Source of the DNA: AC-37 sp036386455
Lineage (GTDB): Bacteria > Actinomycetota > Thermoleophilia > Solirubrobacterales > Thermoleophilaceae
Assembly: GCA_036386455.1 (NCBI GenBank)
Contig: DASVVS010000033.1
Location: forward strand, 1 to 64,000
Direction: 5' to 3'
DNA: 64,000 bases
This document shows positions 17,590 to 25,482 of this stretch, in pieces. Positions within the stretch are counted from its first letter, which is position 1; each line of letters opens with the position of its first letter. The position numbers and the translations under genes are program-made. The notes below the pieces were generated by a model, which worked only from the letters and a program-made list of their open reading frames with translations, had not been told where the DNA came from and did no database searches.

Positions 17590-18153
17590 ATGGTCGATCC
17601 GCTGAGTCTCACGGCACTCGCGGCGCTCGCCGCGAGCGGCGCGATCAACGAGGGAATCAAGTTCATCTACGGCCAGGCCGGCGAGGTGCTGAAGCGCTGG
17701 CGCTCGCACAAGGAGGGCGAGGGCGGGGACGACTCGCCGCTGCCCGTCGAGGGCGCCGGCCAGGTGCTCGAGGGCGAGATCGAGCCGCCGCGTCCCAACT
17801 ACGAGGTCGTGGAGCGGATCGAGGACGACCTCAAGGATCTCGTGGCGCGGCTCGGCAACTACGCGAACGGGATCGAGGAGCCCGACCCGGGCGACCGCGA
17901 CCTCGCGGAGACCGTCGAGGCGCTTCGCCAGGCGCTCGAGGTCGTCTACGGCCAGCGCATCACGTTCAAGGGCGAGGAGCGAGAGCAGTCGGGCCCGGTC
18001 GTGTACGGCGTGGCCGAGGTCGACCACGCCCTCCAGGCCGTCACGGGCGTGCGGGCCCGGCTCGTCAAGAGCGGTCAGATCACCGGCGAGGCGAGGGTCG
18101 GGCGCGCCGAGGGCCCGGTGACCGGCGTCGACGTGGACAGCGTCGGCGGCTAG
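17590..18153 (+). CDS. small helical protein divergent from the STAND NTPase, unknown function
   Basis: A 187-residue protein not assignable to a named family. Residues 1-36 (MVDPLSLTALAALAASGAIN...) form a moderately hydrophobic helix ending in a basic KRWR patch, reminiscent of the N-terminal helical adaptor segments found with bacterial STAND systems. An acidic/Gly linker follows, then a coiled helix pair (about 78-120) and a beta-rich C-terminus containing GQITGEARVGRAEGPVTGV. The start is fixed by GAGGAGG 7 nt upstream. The divergent 71-bp gap to the NTPase gene suggests joint regulation. It shares the CTAG stop with the convergent propeller gene. Confidence 0.65.
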   Translation: MVDPLSLTALAALAASGAINEGIKFIYGQAGEVLKRWRSHKEGEGGDDSPLPVEGAGQVLEGEIEPPRPNYEVVERIEDDLKDLVARLGNYANGIEEPDPGDRDLAETVEALRQALEVVYGQRITFKGEEREQSGPVVYGVAEVDHALQAVTGVRARLVKSGQITGEARVGRAEGPVTGVDVDSVGG

Positions 18154-19481
18154 CGCACGCGGCCGATGCGCGTGAGCGGCCGCGACACGTTCCCCGCGTC
18201 GTCGGTCGCGTACATCGTCACGCGGTAGAGCGCGCGGCGGAGCTTGGTCTTCTTCGCCAGGGTGAGCAGGTCGAGCGCCTGGCGGCCGGAGCCGAGGTTG
18301 CGGAAGGCGCGGCGCAGCACCACCCAGCGCTTGCCGTCGCGGCGCTCGACGATGAAGTCGACCTCGGCCGGCTCGCTCAGCTTCAGCGTCAGGCGGCGGC
18401 CGCTCAGGCTCGCCGGCTTCACGCGCGGCGCGACCGCGTCCTTCAGCCCGGCGCCCGCCGGGATCAGCTCGGGCAGGCCCTCCTCCCCGGTCTCCACGTC
18501 GAGGATCGCCTGGTGCGCCGGGTCGCCGCTGAAGTACGACTGCTGCGCGACGATCGCGCGGGTGCCTAGGAAGCTCACGCTCGAGGGCGCGTCGAACGGA
18601 ACCGAAGATCCGTTCTCGCCGCTCAGCGGCGCCTGCGGGAAGCGCTCGATCTCGCGGCCGTCGGGGCCGATCACCACGAGCTGGTTCGAGGCGAGGTTGG
18701 CGATGTAGACGTTGCCCGACCTGGCGATGCCGAAGCCGTCGGGGCCGTCGACCGGAAGGCTCTCCCAGAACTCGGTCATGGCGCCGGGCGTGCCGCCGGC
18801 GCCGATCGGGACGCGGAAGATCCGGCCCGTCGACGGGTTGCCGGCCGCACCGCCCGCCTCGCTCTGCTGGGCCACGAGCAGGCTCGCGCGGTCCGGCGCC
18901 AGCTCCAGGCCGGTCGTGCCGAACTCGGCGCCCTCGAGGCGCGCGTCCTGGAGCCACGGCTCGGGCGTGCCGCCGCCGGGCGGCACGCGCCACAGGATCG
19001 GCTGGCCGTAGTCGGTCACGTAGAGGCTGCCGTCCGGCCCCCACGCCGCGTAGTTGGGGATCGCGGGCGGCGCGAACGACGCGTACGGGATCTGCGCACC
19101 CGTGCCGCGGTCGAGCAGCACGATGCGCGGCGGGCTCTTGTCGAGCAGCACGATGCGGCCACGGGCGTCGCTCGTGGCCGCCTGCACGCCGTGCGACTGC
19201 GTGAGGTCCTGTCCCTCGACCGTCCACGAGCGCAGCAGCGCCCCGTCGCCCGTGTACTCGAACACCCGCGAGGGCACGGTGTCGCCGGAGGGGTTCGAGT
19301 AGGTGCCGGCGTAGATCCGGCCGTTCGGGTGCACGTACGCGTGGGCCGGGTAGCCGGGCTTGGGGACGAGCGCGAGCACGCGCGTGTCGAAGCGGGCGCG
19401 GCCCTGCGCGAGCGCGGCCGGCGCCAGCGCCAGGAGTGCGAGCAGCGCGAGGCCGGCGGCCATCGCGAGGCGGCCCCTCAC
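18150..19481 (-). CDS. secreted beta-propeller (SMP-30/NHL-like) protein
   Basis: A 443-residue exported protein. The signal peptide runs from MRGRLAMAAGLALL to about residue 27 (APAALAQG). The body is a propeller of repeats such as GPDGSLYVTDYGQ, SGNVYIANLASNQLVVIGPDG and ARGRIVLLD, with a C-terminal beta domain (about 350-443) of the kind that ends many secreted actinobacterial proteins. The GTG at 19481 overlaps the TGA of the Tat amine oxidase gene, so the two secreted proteins are made together. An ATG at 19463 is a possible alternative. No catalytic residues can be proposed. Confidence 0.75.
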   Translation of the reverse strand: MRGRLAMAAGLALLALLALAPAALAQGRARFDTRVLALVPKPGYPAHAYVHPNGRIYAGTYSNPSGDTVPSRVFEYTGDGALLRSWTVEGQDLTQSHGVQAATSDARGRIVLLDKSPPRIVLLDRGTGAQIPYASFAPPAIPNYAAWGPDGSLYVTDYGQPILWRVPPGGGTPEPWLQDARLEGAEFGTTGLELAPDRASLLVAQQSEAGGAAGNPSTGRIFRVPIGAGGTPGAMTEFWESLPVDGPDGFGIARSGNVYIANLASNQLVVIGPDGREIERFPQAPLSGENGSSVPFDAPSSVSFLGTRAIVAQQSYFSGDPAHQAILDVETGEEGLPELIPAGAGLKDAVAPRVKPASLSGRRLTLKLSEPAEVDFIVERRDGKRWVVLRRAFRNLGSGRQALDLLTLAKKTKLRRALYRVTMYATDDAGNVSRPLTRIGRVR

Positions 19482-20998
19482 AGCTTCTCCAGCACCTCGC
19501 GCGCGGCGCGCTCGCCCGAGCGCACGGCGCCGTCCATGTAGCCGTTCCAGTAGGAGGAGGTCTCGGTGCCGGCCCAGTGGATCTTGCCCTGCACGCGGCG
19601 CAGCGCCGGCCCGTACTGGAGCAGCGAGCCCGGCCCGTGATTGCCGACCGGACCGCCGCGGATCCAGCGCTCCTCCGGCCAGATCGTGTCGAAGAACTCG
19701 ACCGGGTTGCGCGCCTCCTCGCCGAAGTAGAGGGCGAACTCGTCGATCACCTTCGAGCGGCGGTCGGCCTTCGACATTCCGAGGTAGCGGCGGCAGGCGT
19801 CGCCGCCGACGAACCCGAAGATCACGCCCGGGGAGCCGTCCTGCGGAGAGTCGTCGAAGGTCGCGTTCACGAGGATGTCGTTGGTCGTGCCGAGGGCCGT
19901 GCCGTTCAGCCCCTTCTCGCGCCAGAACGGCTTGTCGTACGCGCACGCGACCTTGGTGAGCGCACCCTGCTTGACCGACTGCGTGAGCTGGTCGCGGTCG
20001 GCGGGCATGATCGGGTCGTAGTCGATCCGGCCGGCGCTGGCCGGCGGGATCGCGACGATCACGCGCTTGCCACGCGCGACCACCGCCGGCGACTCCACCC
20101 GCACGATCGTCCGGCCCTGGACGATCCGCCGCACCGGCGACTTGAACCGCACCGCGCCCTTGCCGAGGCCCTTCGCCATCAGCTGGCAGAGCCCCTGGGC
20201 GGCGCCGCCGGCCAGGCGCTGCTCCTGTGCGCCGTCGCGCGTGTTGAAGTTGCGCTCGAACGTGCCGACGTTCGTCTCGTTGCCCGACGCCGCGATGTAG
20301 AAGAGCGCGTACAGCAGCGAGATCTCGCGCGGTTCGGTGCCCCAGATCGGGCGGGTCGCCGCCGGCACGAGCGCGCGGAAGCGCTCCGTGGTGCTGTTCT
20401 GGCGGATCCACTCCTCGAGCGTGTAGCGCTCGAACTCGCGGGCGCGGGGCGAGTTCCACGGGGCGTCGACCGGCACCTCCTTCGACATCTCGTCGAGCAG
20501 GGCGACCACGGCCGCGAGGTCCGCCAGGATCGGCGGGTCGAGCGGCGCGGTCCCGGTCGGGCCCGTGTCGCTGTAGGTCATCCGCTCGCCGTCGGGCGCG
20601 ACGTAGACGTTCTCGCCCTCGATCACCGCGGAGAACGTTCCGATCCCGTGATCGGCCGCCAGCTTGATGATGTGGTCCTGGGTCGGGCCGACGAACGTGC
20701 CGCCGCGCTCGGAGACCTCGCCGCCCGGCAGCTCGTGGTTCCACACGCGGCCGCCCACCCGGTCGTTGGCCTCCAGCACCACGACCGACTTTCCGGCGCG
20801 CTTCAGCTCGCGCGCGGCGGTCAGGCCGGCGAGGCCGGCGCCCACCACGATCACGTCGGCGCTCACCTGAGGCGTCTTCTTGACCGCCTTCTTCTTGGTC
20901 GCCGCTCCCGCTCCCGCGGGTCCGGTGGCTCCCGCGGCGGCCGCCGCTGCCGTCGCGCCAAGCAGCTGGCGCCGGTTCATGCCCCTCTTCGCGCTCAT
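19478..20998 (-). CDS. Tat-exported flavin monoamine oxidase-family enzyme
   Basis: A 506-residue FAD amine oxidase. The N-terminus carries a twin-arginine signal (MNRRQLLGATAAAA, Arg9-Arg10), so the folded flavoprotein is exported. FAD binding is GAGLAG (53-58) with VVLEANDRVGGRVWN, and the C-terminal amine-oxidase motif is IHWAGTETSSYWNGYMDGAV. It probably oxidises an amine outside the cytoplasm with release of peroxide (family knowledge). A TAACGT hexamer lies 8 nt before the ATG. It is coupled through GTGA to the secreted beta-propeller gene downstream. Confidence 0.9.
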   Translation of the reverse strand: MSAKRGMNRRQLLGATAAAAAAGATGPAGAGAATKKKAVKKTPQVSADVIVVGAGLAGLTAARELKRAGKSVVVLEANDRVGGRVWNHELPGGEVSERGGTFVGPTQDHIIKLAADHGIGTFSAVIEGENVYVAPDGERMTYSDTGPTGTAPLDPPILADLAAVVALLDEMSKEVPVDAPWNSPRAREFERYTLEEWIRQNSTTERFRALVPAATRPIWGTEPREISLLYALFYIAASGNETNVGTFERNFNTRDGAQEQRLAGGAAQGLCQLMAKGLGKGAVRFKSPVRRIVQGRTIVRVESPAVVARGKRVIVAIPPASAGRIDYDPIMPADRDQLTQSVKQGALTKVACAYDKPFWREKGLNGTALGTTNDILVNATFDDSPQDGSPGVIFGFVGGDACRRYLGMSKADRRSKVIDEFALYFGEEARNPVEFFDTIWPEERWIRGGPVGNHGPGSLLQYGPALRRVQGKIHWAGTETSSYWNGYMDGAVRSGERAAREVLEKL

Positions 20999-21006
20999 AG
21001 CCGGTG

Positions 21007-21012
21007 ACGTTA
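21007..21012 (-). promoter_or_regulatory. -10 hexamer (TAACGT), leaderless-type
   Basis: On the minus strand TAACGT ends 8 nt before the ATG of the amine oxidase at 20998. The gap to the divergent decarboxylase gene is 72 bp. Confidence 0.55.
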
Positions 21013-21070
21013 CAGACCGAGAGGTGAGAGGCTTCCCGGTTGTCGTGACCGGTGACCGAGGGGAGAGTCG

Positions 21071-22735
21071 ATGAGCAACCTGGCCCAGGAGGCGATCGAG
21101 GCACGCCGCGCGGCCGCGGAGGGCAACGGCGCGCCGCCGCCGGGCGACGCGGCCACGGTGCGCGAGGCCACCTTCGACCTGCTGCGCGCGCATGGGATCA
21201 CGACGATGTTCGGCAACCCGGGCTCGACCGAGCTGCCGTTCCTCAAGGACTTCCCGGCCGACTTCACGTACGTGCTCGCGCTGCAGGAGGCCGTGGCGGT
21301 GGGCATGGCCGACGGCTGGGCGCAGGCGACCGGGAAGCCGTCGTTCGTGAACCTCCACACCACGCCGGGCGTGGGCCACGCCATGGGCAGCATCGTGAAC
21401 GCGCGCGACAACCGCGCGCCGATGCTCGTCACGGCGGGGCAGCAGTCGCGGCCGATGATGGCGCTGAGCGCGCTGCTCACGAACGCCGACGCCACCACTC
21501 TCCCGAAGCCCGCGGTCAAGTGGAGCTACGAGCCGGCGCGCGCCGAGGACGTGCCGATGGCCGTGGCGCGCGGGCTGCACCTCGCGGGGCTGCACCCGCG
21601 CGGACCGGTGTTCCTGTCGCTTCCGATGGACGACTGGGAGGCGGCGCCGCAGGAGTACGGGGACGAGCTGGCCACGCGGCGGGTGAGCGGGCGCTTCGCG
21701 CCGGACCCGGCGTTCGTGGAGCAGGTGGCGAGCGCGCTCGAGTCGGCGCGGAGCCCGCTGCTGGTGGTCGGCGGCGAGAACGACGCGAGCGGCGGCTGGG
21801 ACGCCGCCGTGCGGCTCGCCGAGAAGCAGCGGCTGCCGGTGTTCGCCGCGGCCATCGAGGGCCGCGCCGGGTTCCCCGAGGACCATCCGAGCTTCCAGGG
21901 CGCGCTGCCGCCGGCGCTCGGGGCGGTCGGCCAGTTCCTGGAGGGCCGCGACGTGGTGGTCGTGGTGGGCGCGCCGGTGTTCAAGTACTACCCGCAGGTG
22001 CCGGGCGAGATGGTCCCGGCGGGCACGCGGCTGTTCCACGTCACGAGCGACCCGGACGAGGCCGCGCGGGCGCAGGTGGGCGACGCCGCCGTGGGCGACG
22101 CCGCCGCCTTCCTCGAGGCGCTGGCCGAGCGCGTGGGCGAGTCCGACCGCGAGCCGCCGCCGGAGCGCGCCGCGGCTCCGCCGCCCGAGGAGTCGGACCC
22201 GATGGCGGCCGGCACCGCCCTCGACGCGCTCGCGGGCGTGCTGACCGGCGACGAGATCCTGGTGAACGAGTCGCCGTCGAGCGCGCTCGCGTTCCGCGCG
22301 CGGATCAAGCCCTCGAGGCCCGGGTCGTTCATGTTCGGGGCCGGTGGCGGGCTCGGCTTCGGGCTCTCGGCCGCGGTGGGAGCCCAGATCGGAACGCCCG
22401 GCCGGCCGGTGGTGGCGGTGCTCGGCGAGGGCTCGGCCCAGTACACGATCACGGCGCTGTGGACAGCGGTCGCGTACAAGGTCCCCGTGACGATCCTGGT
22501 GCTGCGCAACGACGAGTACGCGATCCTCAAGTGGTTCTCCGACCTGGAGCAGGTGCAGGGCGCGCCCGGACTGAACCTGCCCGGCCTCGACTGCGTCGCG
22601 CTGGCGCGGGCCTACGGAATGCGGGCGGACCGGGTCGAGGGCGCGGACGCGCTGGGCGACGCGCTGCGCGAGGGCATCGGGGCGAGCGAGCCGCGCCTGA
22701 TCGAGGTGCCGGTGGCGAAGGGGATGTCGATCTAG
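21071..22735 (+). CDS. benzoylformate decarboxylase-like ThDP enzyme
   Basis: A 554-residue thiamin-diphosphate enzyme closest by eye to benzoylformate decarboxylase (MdlC): GNPGSTELPFLKDFP, LALQEAVAVGMADGWAQA, FVNLH, LLTNADATTLPKPAVKWSYEP and APVFKYY follow that enzyme closely. The catalytic set is present: Ser52, Glu73 (cofactor activation), His96 and His272 (EDHPSFQG). The metal-binding GDG is changed to GEG (Glu453) in GEGSAQYTITALW, and Asn480 is kept in LRNDEY. It has about 25 extra N-terminal residues. The likely reaction is decarboxylation or carboligation of a 2-oxo acid in the cytoplasm. AGGGGAGAG precedes the ATG. Confidence 0.87.
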   Translation: MSNLAQEAIEARRAAAEGNGAPPPGDAATVREATFDLLRAHGITTMFGNPGSTELPFLKDFPADFTYVLALQEAVAVGMADGWAQATGKPSFVNLHTTPGVGHAMGSIVNARDNRAPMLVTAGQQSRPMMALSALLTNADATTLPKPAVKWSYEPARAEDVPMAVARGLHLAGLHPRGPVFLSLPMDDWEAAPQEYGDELATRRVSGRFAPDPAFVEQVASALESARSPLLVVGGENDASGGWDAAVRLAEKQRLPVFAAAIEGRAGFPEDHPSFQGALPPALGAVGQFLEGRDVVVVVGAPVFKYYPQVPGEMVPAGTRLFHVTSDPDEAARAQVGDAAVGDAAAFLEALAERVGESDREPPPERAAAPPPEESDPMAAGTALDALAGVLTGDEILVNESPSSALAFRARIKPSRPGSFMFGAGGGLGFGLSAAVGAQIGTPGRPVVAVLGEGSAQYTITALWTAVAYKVPVTILVLRNDEYAILKWFSDLEQVQGAPGLNLPGLDCVALARAYGMRADRVEGADALGDALREGIGASEPRLIEVPVAKGMSI

Positions 22736-22792
22736 GCGATCGCCGGCCCCCGCGCCGCGTGACATCCGACCGCCCGGCGCGTTGATGGGACG

Positions 22793-23707
22793 ATGCCTGC
22801 GGTGGCCAAGCGGGAGCACGCGAGCTGGGAGTTCGAGCCGGGGGCTGAGATAGCGCCGGGGCGCAGCGTGCTGCGCTCGCTCGGCGGAGGATCGCGCTAC
22901 GAGGTGTTCCTCGTCTGGGAGGAGCGGATGCTCGCGCCGCTCGCGGCGAAGGTGCTCCGGCCCGACCAGGCCGGGGAGGAGAAGGCCCTGCGCGACCTGC
23001 GCCGCGAGGCCGAGGCGCTCGAGCGCCTGAAGCACCCGGTCCTGATCCGCAGCTTCGACGCGGTGCTGGAGGGCCCGTACCCGCACGTGCTGGTCGAGCA
23101 CTTCGACGGCGACACGCTGCGGCGGCTGATCAAGCGCGGCGGCCCGCTCCCCCTCCCCCAGATCCTGCCGCTGGCCCTGAACGTGGCGGCCGCGCTCCAC
23201 TACCTCGCCGCCGAGGAGGTCGTGCACCTCGACGTGAAGCCGGACAACATCGTGATGGGCATCCCGCCGCGGCTGATCGACCTGTCGGTCGCGCGCACGT
23301 TCGCGCGGGCCAGGCGGATCAACGGCACGGTGGGAACCGACGCCTACATGGCTCCCGAGCAGTGCGACACCGAGGCGTACCCGGGCCGGATCGGGGCGCC
23401 GGCGGACGTCTGGGGCCTCGCGGCCACGCTGTTCCACGCGACCGCCGGCCGGGTCCCCTTCCCGCGCGAGAAGGGCGCCCGCGAGAGCGACGACCGCCGC
23501 GTCCGCTTCCCGCAGCTCCGCCAGGAGCCCGGGCCGCTCCCGCCGGAGACCCCGCCGGCGCTGGCCGAGCTGATCGAGGCCGGGCTGCGCAAGGACCCGG
23601 ACGAGCGGCCCGCGGCGGCCGACTTCGCGATGGGTCTCGAGCCGCTCGTGGCCGAGCTGCCGCGCAAGGTGAGCGCCACGCGGCGCGGCCTGCGATTTCG
23701 CGCGTGA
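22793..23707 (+). CDS. Ser/Thr protein kinase (Hanks type), soluble
   Basis: A 304-residue kinase consisting of little beyond the catalytic domain. The Gly-rich loop is about 30-39 (LGGGSRYEVF), the ATP-anchoring Lys53 in AAKVL, the catalytic loop HLDVKPDN (145-152), and the DFG position reads DLS (Asp163). The activation segment ends GTDAYMAPEQ. There is no transmembrane helix, PASTA or sensor domain, so it is a cytoplasmic kinase whose input is unknown. The start is the ATG at 22793, with no clear SD; GTGs upstream are not in a coding context. The next gene is a low-complexity membrane protein. Confidence 0.88.
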   Translation: MPAVAKREHASWEFEPGAEIAPGRSVLRSLGGGSRYEVFLVWEERMLAPLAAKVLRPDQAGEEKALRDLRREAEALERLKHPVLIRSFDAVLEGPYPHVLVEHFDGDTLRRLIKRGGPLPLPQILPLALNVAAALHYLAAEEVVHLDVKPDNIVMGIPPRLIDLSVARTFARARRINGTVGTDAYMAPEQCDTEAYPGRIGAPADVWGLAATLFHATAGRVPFPREKGARESDDRRVRFPQLRQEPGPLPPETPPALAELIEAGLRKDPDERPAAADFAMGLEPLVAELPRKVSATRRGLRFRA

Positions 23708-23766
23708 GCTTTCGCCACCCGTTGCGTTGCAGGGGTTGAAGCACGAACCCCCCAGGGAGGCCGCTC

Positions 23767-24534
23767 ATGCACCACAACTCCAGCCAGGCCACGGTCGGAC
23801 CGTGGATCTACGCACGACTCGACGGGACGGACGCCCCCGCCCCCGACCCCTTCCCGCTGCACCGGCGCGCGGGAGCGCTGTTCCTCATGCTGCTGTTCGT
23901 GATGTCGACCCCGCTGTACTGGGCGTCGACGGCACTCGGCGACGAGGGCAGCGGCCAGGCGCCGGCCGCCGTCAAGAGCGGCAGCAGCGGAAGCGGCGGC
24001 AGCGGCTCGAACAGCGGTCCCGGCGGCGGCGACGACGACGACGACAACCGCGACGACACGAAGACGACGACGTCGGGCAACGACGACCGCACGACCGCCA
24101 CGGCCACGAACGACCCGGAGAGCACGACCTCGGGCAACGGCGCCCAGACGACCGACACGGTCACGACCGACGCGAACGGCGCGACCACGACGTCGGGCAA
24201 CGACGGCGCGACCACCGGCACGGCCACGAGCGACGTGGCGCCGCCCGTGAACAACGCGCCGGGCGCGGGCGACGGCCAGGGCGGCGACGACGGTCCCGGT
24301 CAGGTCCCGGCGACCACGACCTCCGGGAACACCGCCAAGACGACCGCGACCGTGACGAACGCCACCGGCGACGACACGACCGCCAGCAAGACCAAGACGA
24401 CCACGTCGAACGACCGCGGGACCTCGCGCAGCAAGACCACCACGCGCAAGGACACCACCCGCAGCAAGTCCGGCACCACCACGTCCGGCAACCAGGACCG
24501 GACGAGCGGCACCCGCACGACCACCGGGTCGTAG
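23767..24534 (+). CDS. Thr/Ser/Gly/Asn-rich single-pass membrane or surface protein
   Basis: A 255-residue protein of unknown function. A 30-residue cytoplasmic segment is followed by one hydrophobic helix (about 37-58, GALFLMLLFVMSTPLYWAST). The rest is low complexity: a Gly/Ser stretch, an Asp run, then imperfect TTTSGN-containing repeats and a basic, Thr-rich end with SKTTTRKDTTRSKSG. It is likely an extended, possibly glycosylated, extracytoplasmic stalk (inference). AGGGAGG precedes the ATG. A GGGGTT/AACCCC hairpin (23732-23751) lies in the leader. A strong terminator follows. Confidence 0.7.
   Translation: MHHNSSQATVGPWIYARLDGTDAPAPDPFPLHRRAGALFLMLLFVMSTPLYWASTALGDEGSGQAPAAVKSGSSGSGGSGSNSGPGGGDDDDDNRDDTKTTTSGNDDRTTATATNDPESTTSGNGAQTTDTVTTDANGATTTSGNDGATTGTATSDVAPPVNNAPGAGDGQGGDDGPGQVPATTTSGNTAKTTATVTNATGDDTTASKTKTTTSNDRGTSRSKTTTRKDTTRSKSGTTTSGNQDRTSGTRTTTGS
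24058..24531 (+). repeat. coding low-complexity repeats (ACGACGTCGGGCAAC-like, TTSGN)
   Basis: The second half of the surface protein gene repeats degenerate units such as ACGACGTCGGGCAACGAC (24068 and 24187) and related ACC/ACG-rich blocks encoding TTSGN. They are coding, in frame and without spacers, so not a CRISPR array. Confidence 0.6.
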
Positions 24535-24548
24535 CGAAGCGGCGTACC

Positions 24549-24580
24549 CGGCCGGCGGCTCGCGCAGGAGCCGCCGGCCG
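24549..24580 (+). terminator. rho-independent-type terminator
   Basis: A perfect 13-bp stem (CGGCCGGCGGCTC / GAGCCGCCGGCCG) with a 6-nt GCGCAG loop, followed by CGTTTGT, lies 14 nt after the stop of the surface protein gene. Confidence 0.75.
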
Positions 24581-24583
24581 CGT

Positions 24584-24623
24584 TTGTGACGTTGAGCCCC
24601 CCATAGGGGGCAAAACGTCACAA
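24584..24623. repeat. 40-bp intergenic palindrome
   Basis: Outer arms TTGTGACGTT (24584-24593) and AACGTCACAA (24614-24623) are a perfect 10-bp inverted repeat; inside is CCCCC-CATA-GGGGG. It ends 10 nt before the SDR start. It could be an operator, an attenuator hairpin or a dispersed palindromic repeat. A structurally similar element lies at 42214-42259. Confidence 0.6.
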
Positions 24624-24633
24624 TCGCCCGGCG

Positions 24634-25482
24634 ATGGCTCCGCGCAGCGTCCTGATCAGCGGCTGCTCCACCGGGATCGGCCGCGCGAGCGCCGTGCGGC
24701 TCGCGCGCGCCGGGTGGGACGTCCTCGCGGGTGTGAGGCGCGAGGAGGACGGAGAGTCGGTGCGCGCGGAGGCGCCCGAGCGGATCCGCCCGGTGATCCT
24801 CGACGTGACCGACCCGGCAACGGTGGAGTCGACGGCCGCGGCGGTGCGCGCGGCGGTCGGCGACCGCGGGCTCGCCGGCCTCGTGAACAACGCCGGCATC
24901 ACCGTGCAGGGACCGCTCGAGTTCCTCCCGGTCGACGACCTGCGCCGCCAGCTCGAGGTCAACGTCGTCGGCCAGATCGCGCTGACGCAGGCGGTGATGC
25001 CCGAGATCCGCGCGGCACGCGGCCGGATCGTGAACATGGGCTCGGTGGGCGGACGCGTGGCGCACCCGTTCCTCGGTCCCTACCACGCCTCCAAGTTCGC
25101 GATCGAGGGGCTGACCGACACGCTCCGCAAGGAGCTGCGCCCGTGGGGCATCCACGTGATCGTGGTCGAGCCCGGCAGCATGTCGACCGAGATCTGGCAG
25201 AAGGGCCAAGAGGGCGCCGAGCGGGTGCGCGAGACCATCGGCGAGCGCGGCCGCGAGCTCTACGCCGACGCGCTCGACAAGGTCGCCGAGATCGCCGCGA
25301 GGACGGGCGAGCGCGGCGCGCCCGCCGACAGGGTGGCGAAGGTCGTCGAGCGGGCGCTCACGGCCGGCCGGCCGCGAACCCGCTATCTCGTGGGTCCCGA
25401 CGCGTGGGCGCAGGTGGCGCTCGACAGGCTGCTGCCCGACCGCGCCTTCGACGCCCTCGAGGCGCGCTACATCGGCAGCTAG
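24634..25482 (+). CDS. classical short-chain dehydrogenase/reductase
   Basis: A 282-residue NAD(P)-dependent SDR. The cofactor motif is GCSTGIG (10-16), the structural NNAG is at 85-88, and the catalytic set is Ser137, Tyr150 and Lys154 (YHASK). VLDVTDPATV suggests the usual adenine-binding Asp. The C-terminal extension (about 200-282) is typical of 17-beta-hydroxysteroid-dehydrogenase-like SDRs. The substrate is unknown. The ATG at 24634 directly follows the 40-bp palindrome, which may control it. Its TAG shares CTAG with the convergent GNAT gene. Confidence 0.9.
   Translation: MAPRSVLISGCSTGIGRASAVRLARAGWDVLAGVRREEDGESVRAEAPERIRPVILDVTDPATVESTAAAVRAAVGDRGLAGLVNNAGITVQGPLEFLPVDDLRRQLEVNVVGQIALTQAVMPEIRAARGRIVNMGSVGGRVAHPFLGPYHASKFAIEGLTDTLRKELRPWGIHVIVVEPGSMSTEIWQKGQEGAERVRETIGERGRELYADALDKVAEIAARTGERGAPADRVAKVVERALTAGRPRTRYLVGPDAWAQVALDRLLPDRAFDALEARYIGS

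Noticed and set aside
19478..23437. A 1319-codon minus-strand frame that would fuse the amine oxidase to an upstream extension
   Set aside because: The part above 20998 is antisense to the decarboxylase and kinase genes; the real protein begins with a twin-arginine signal at 20998.
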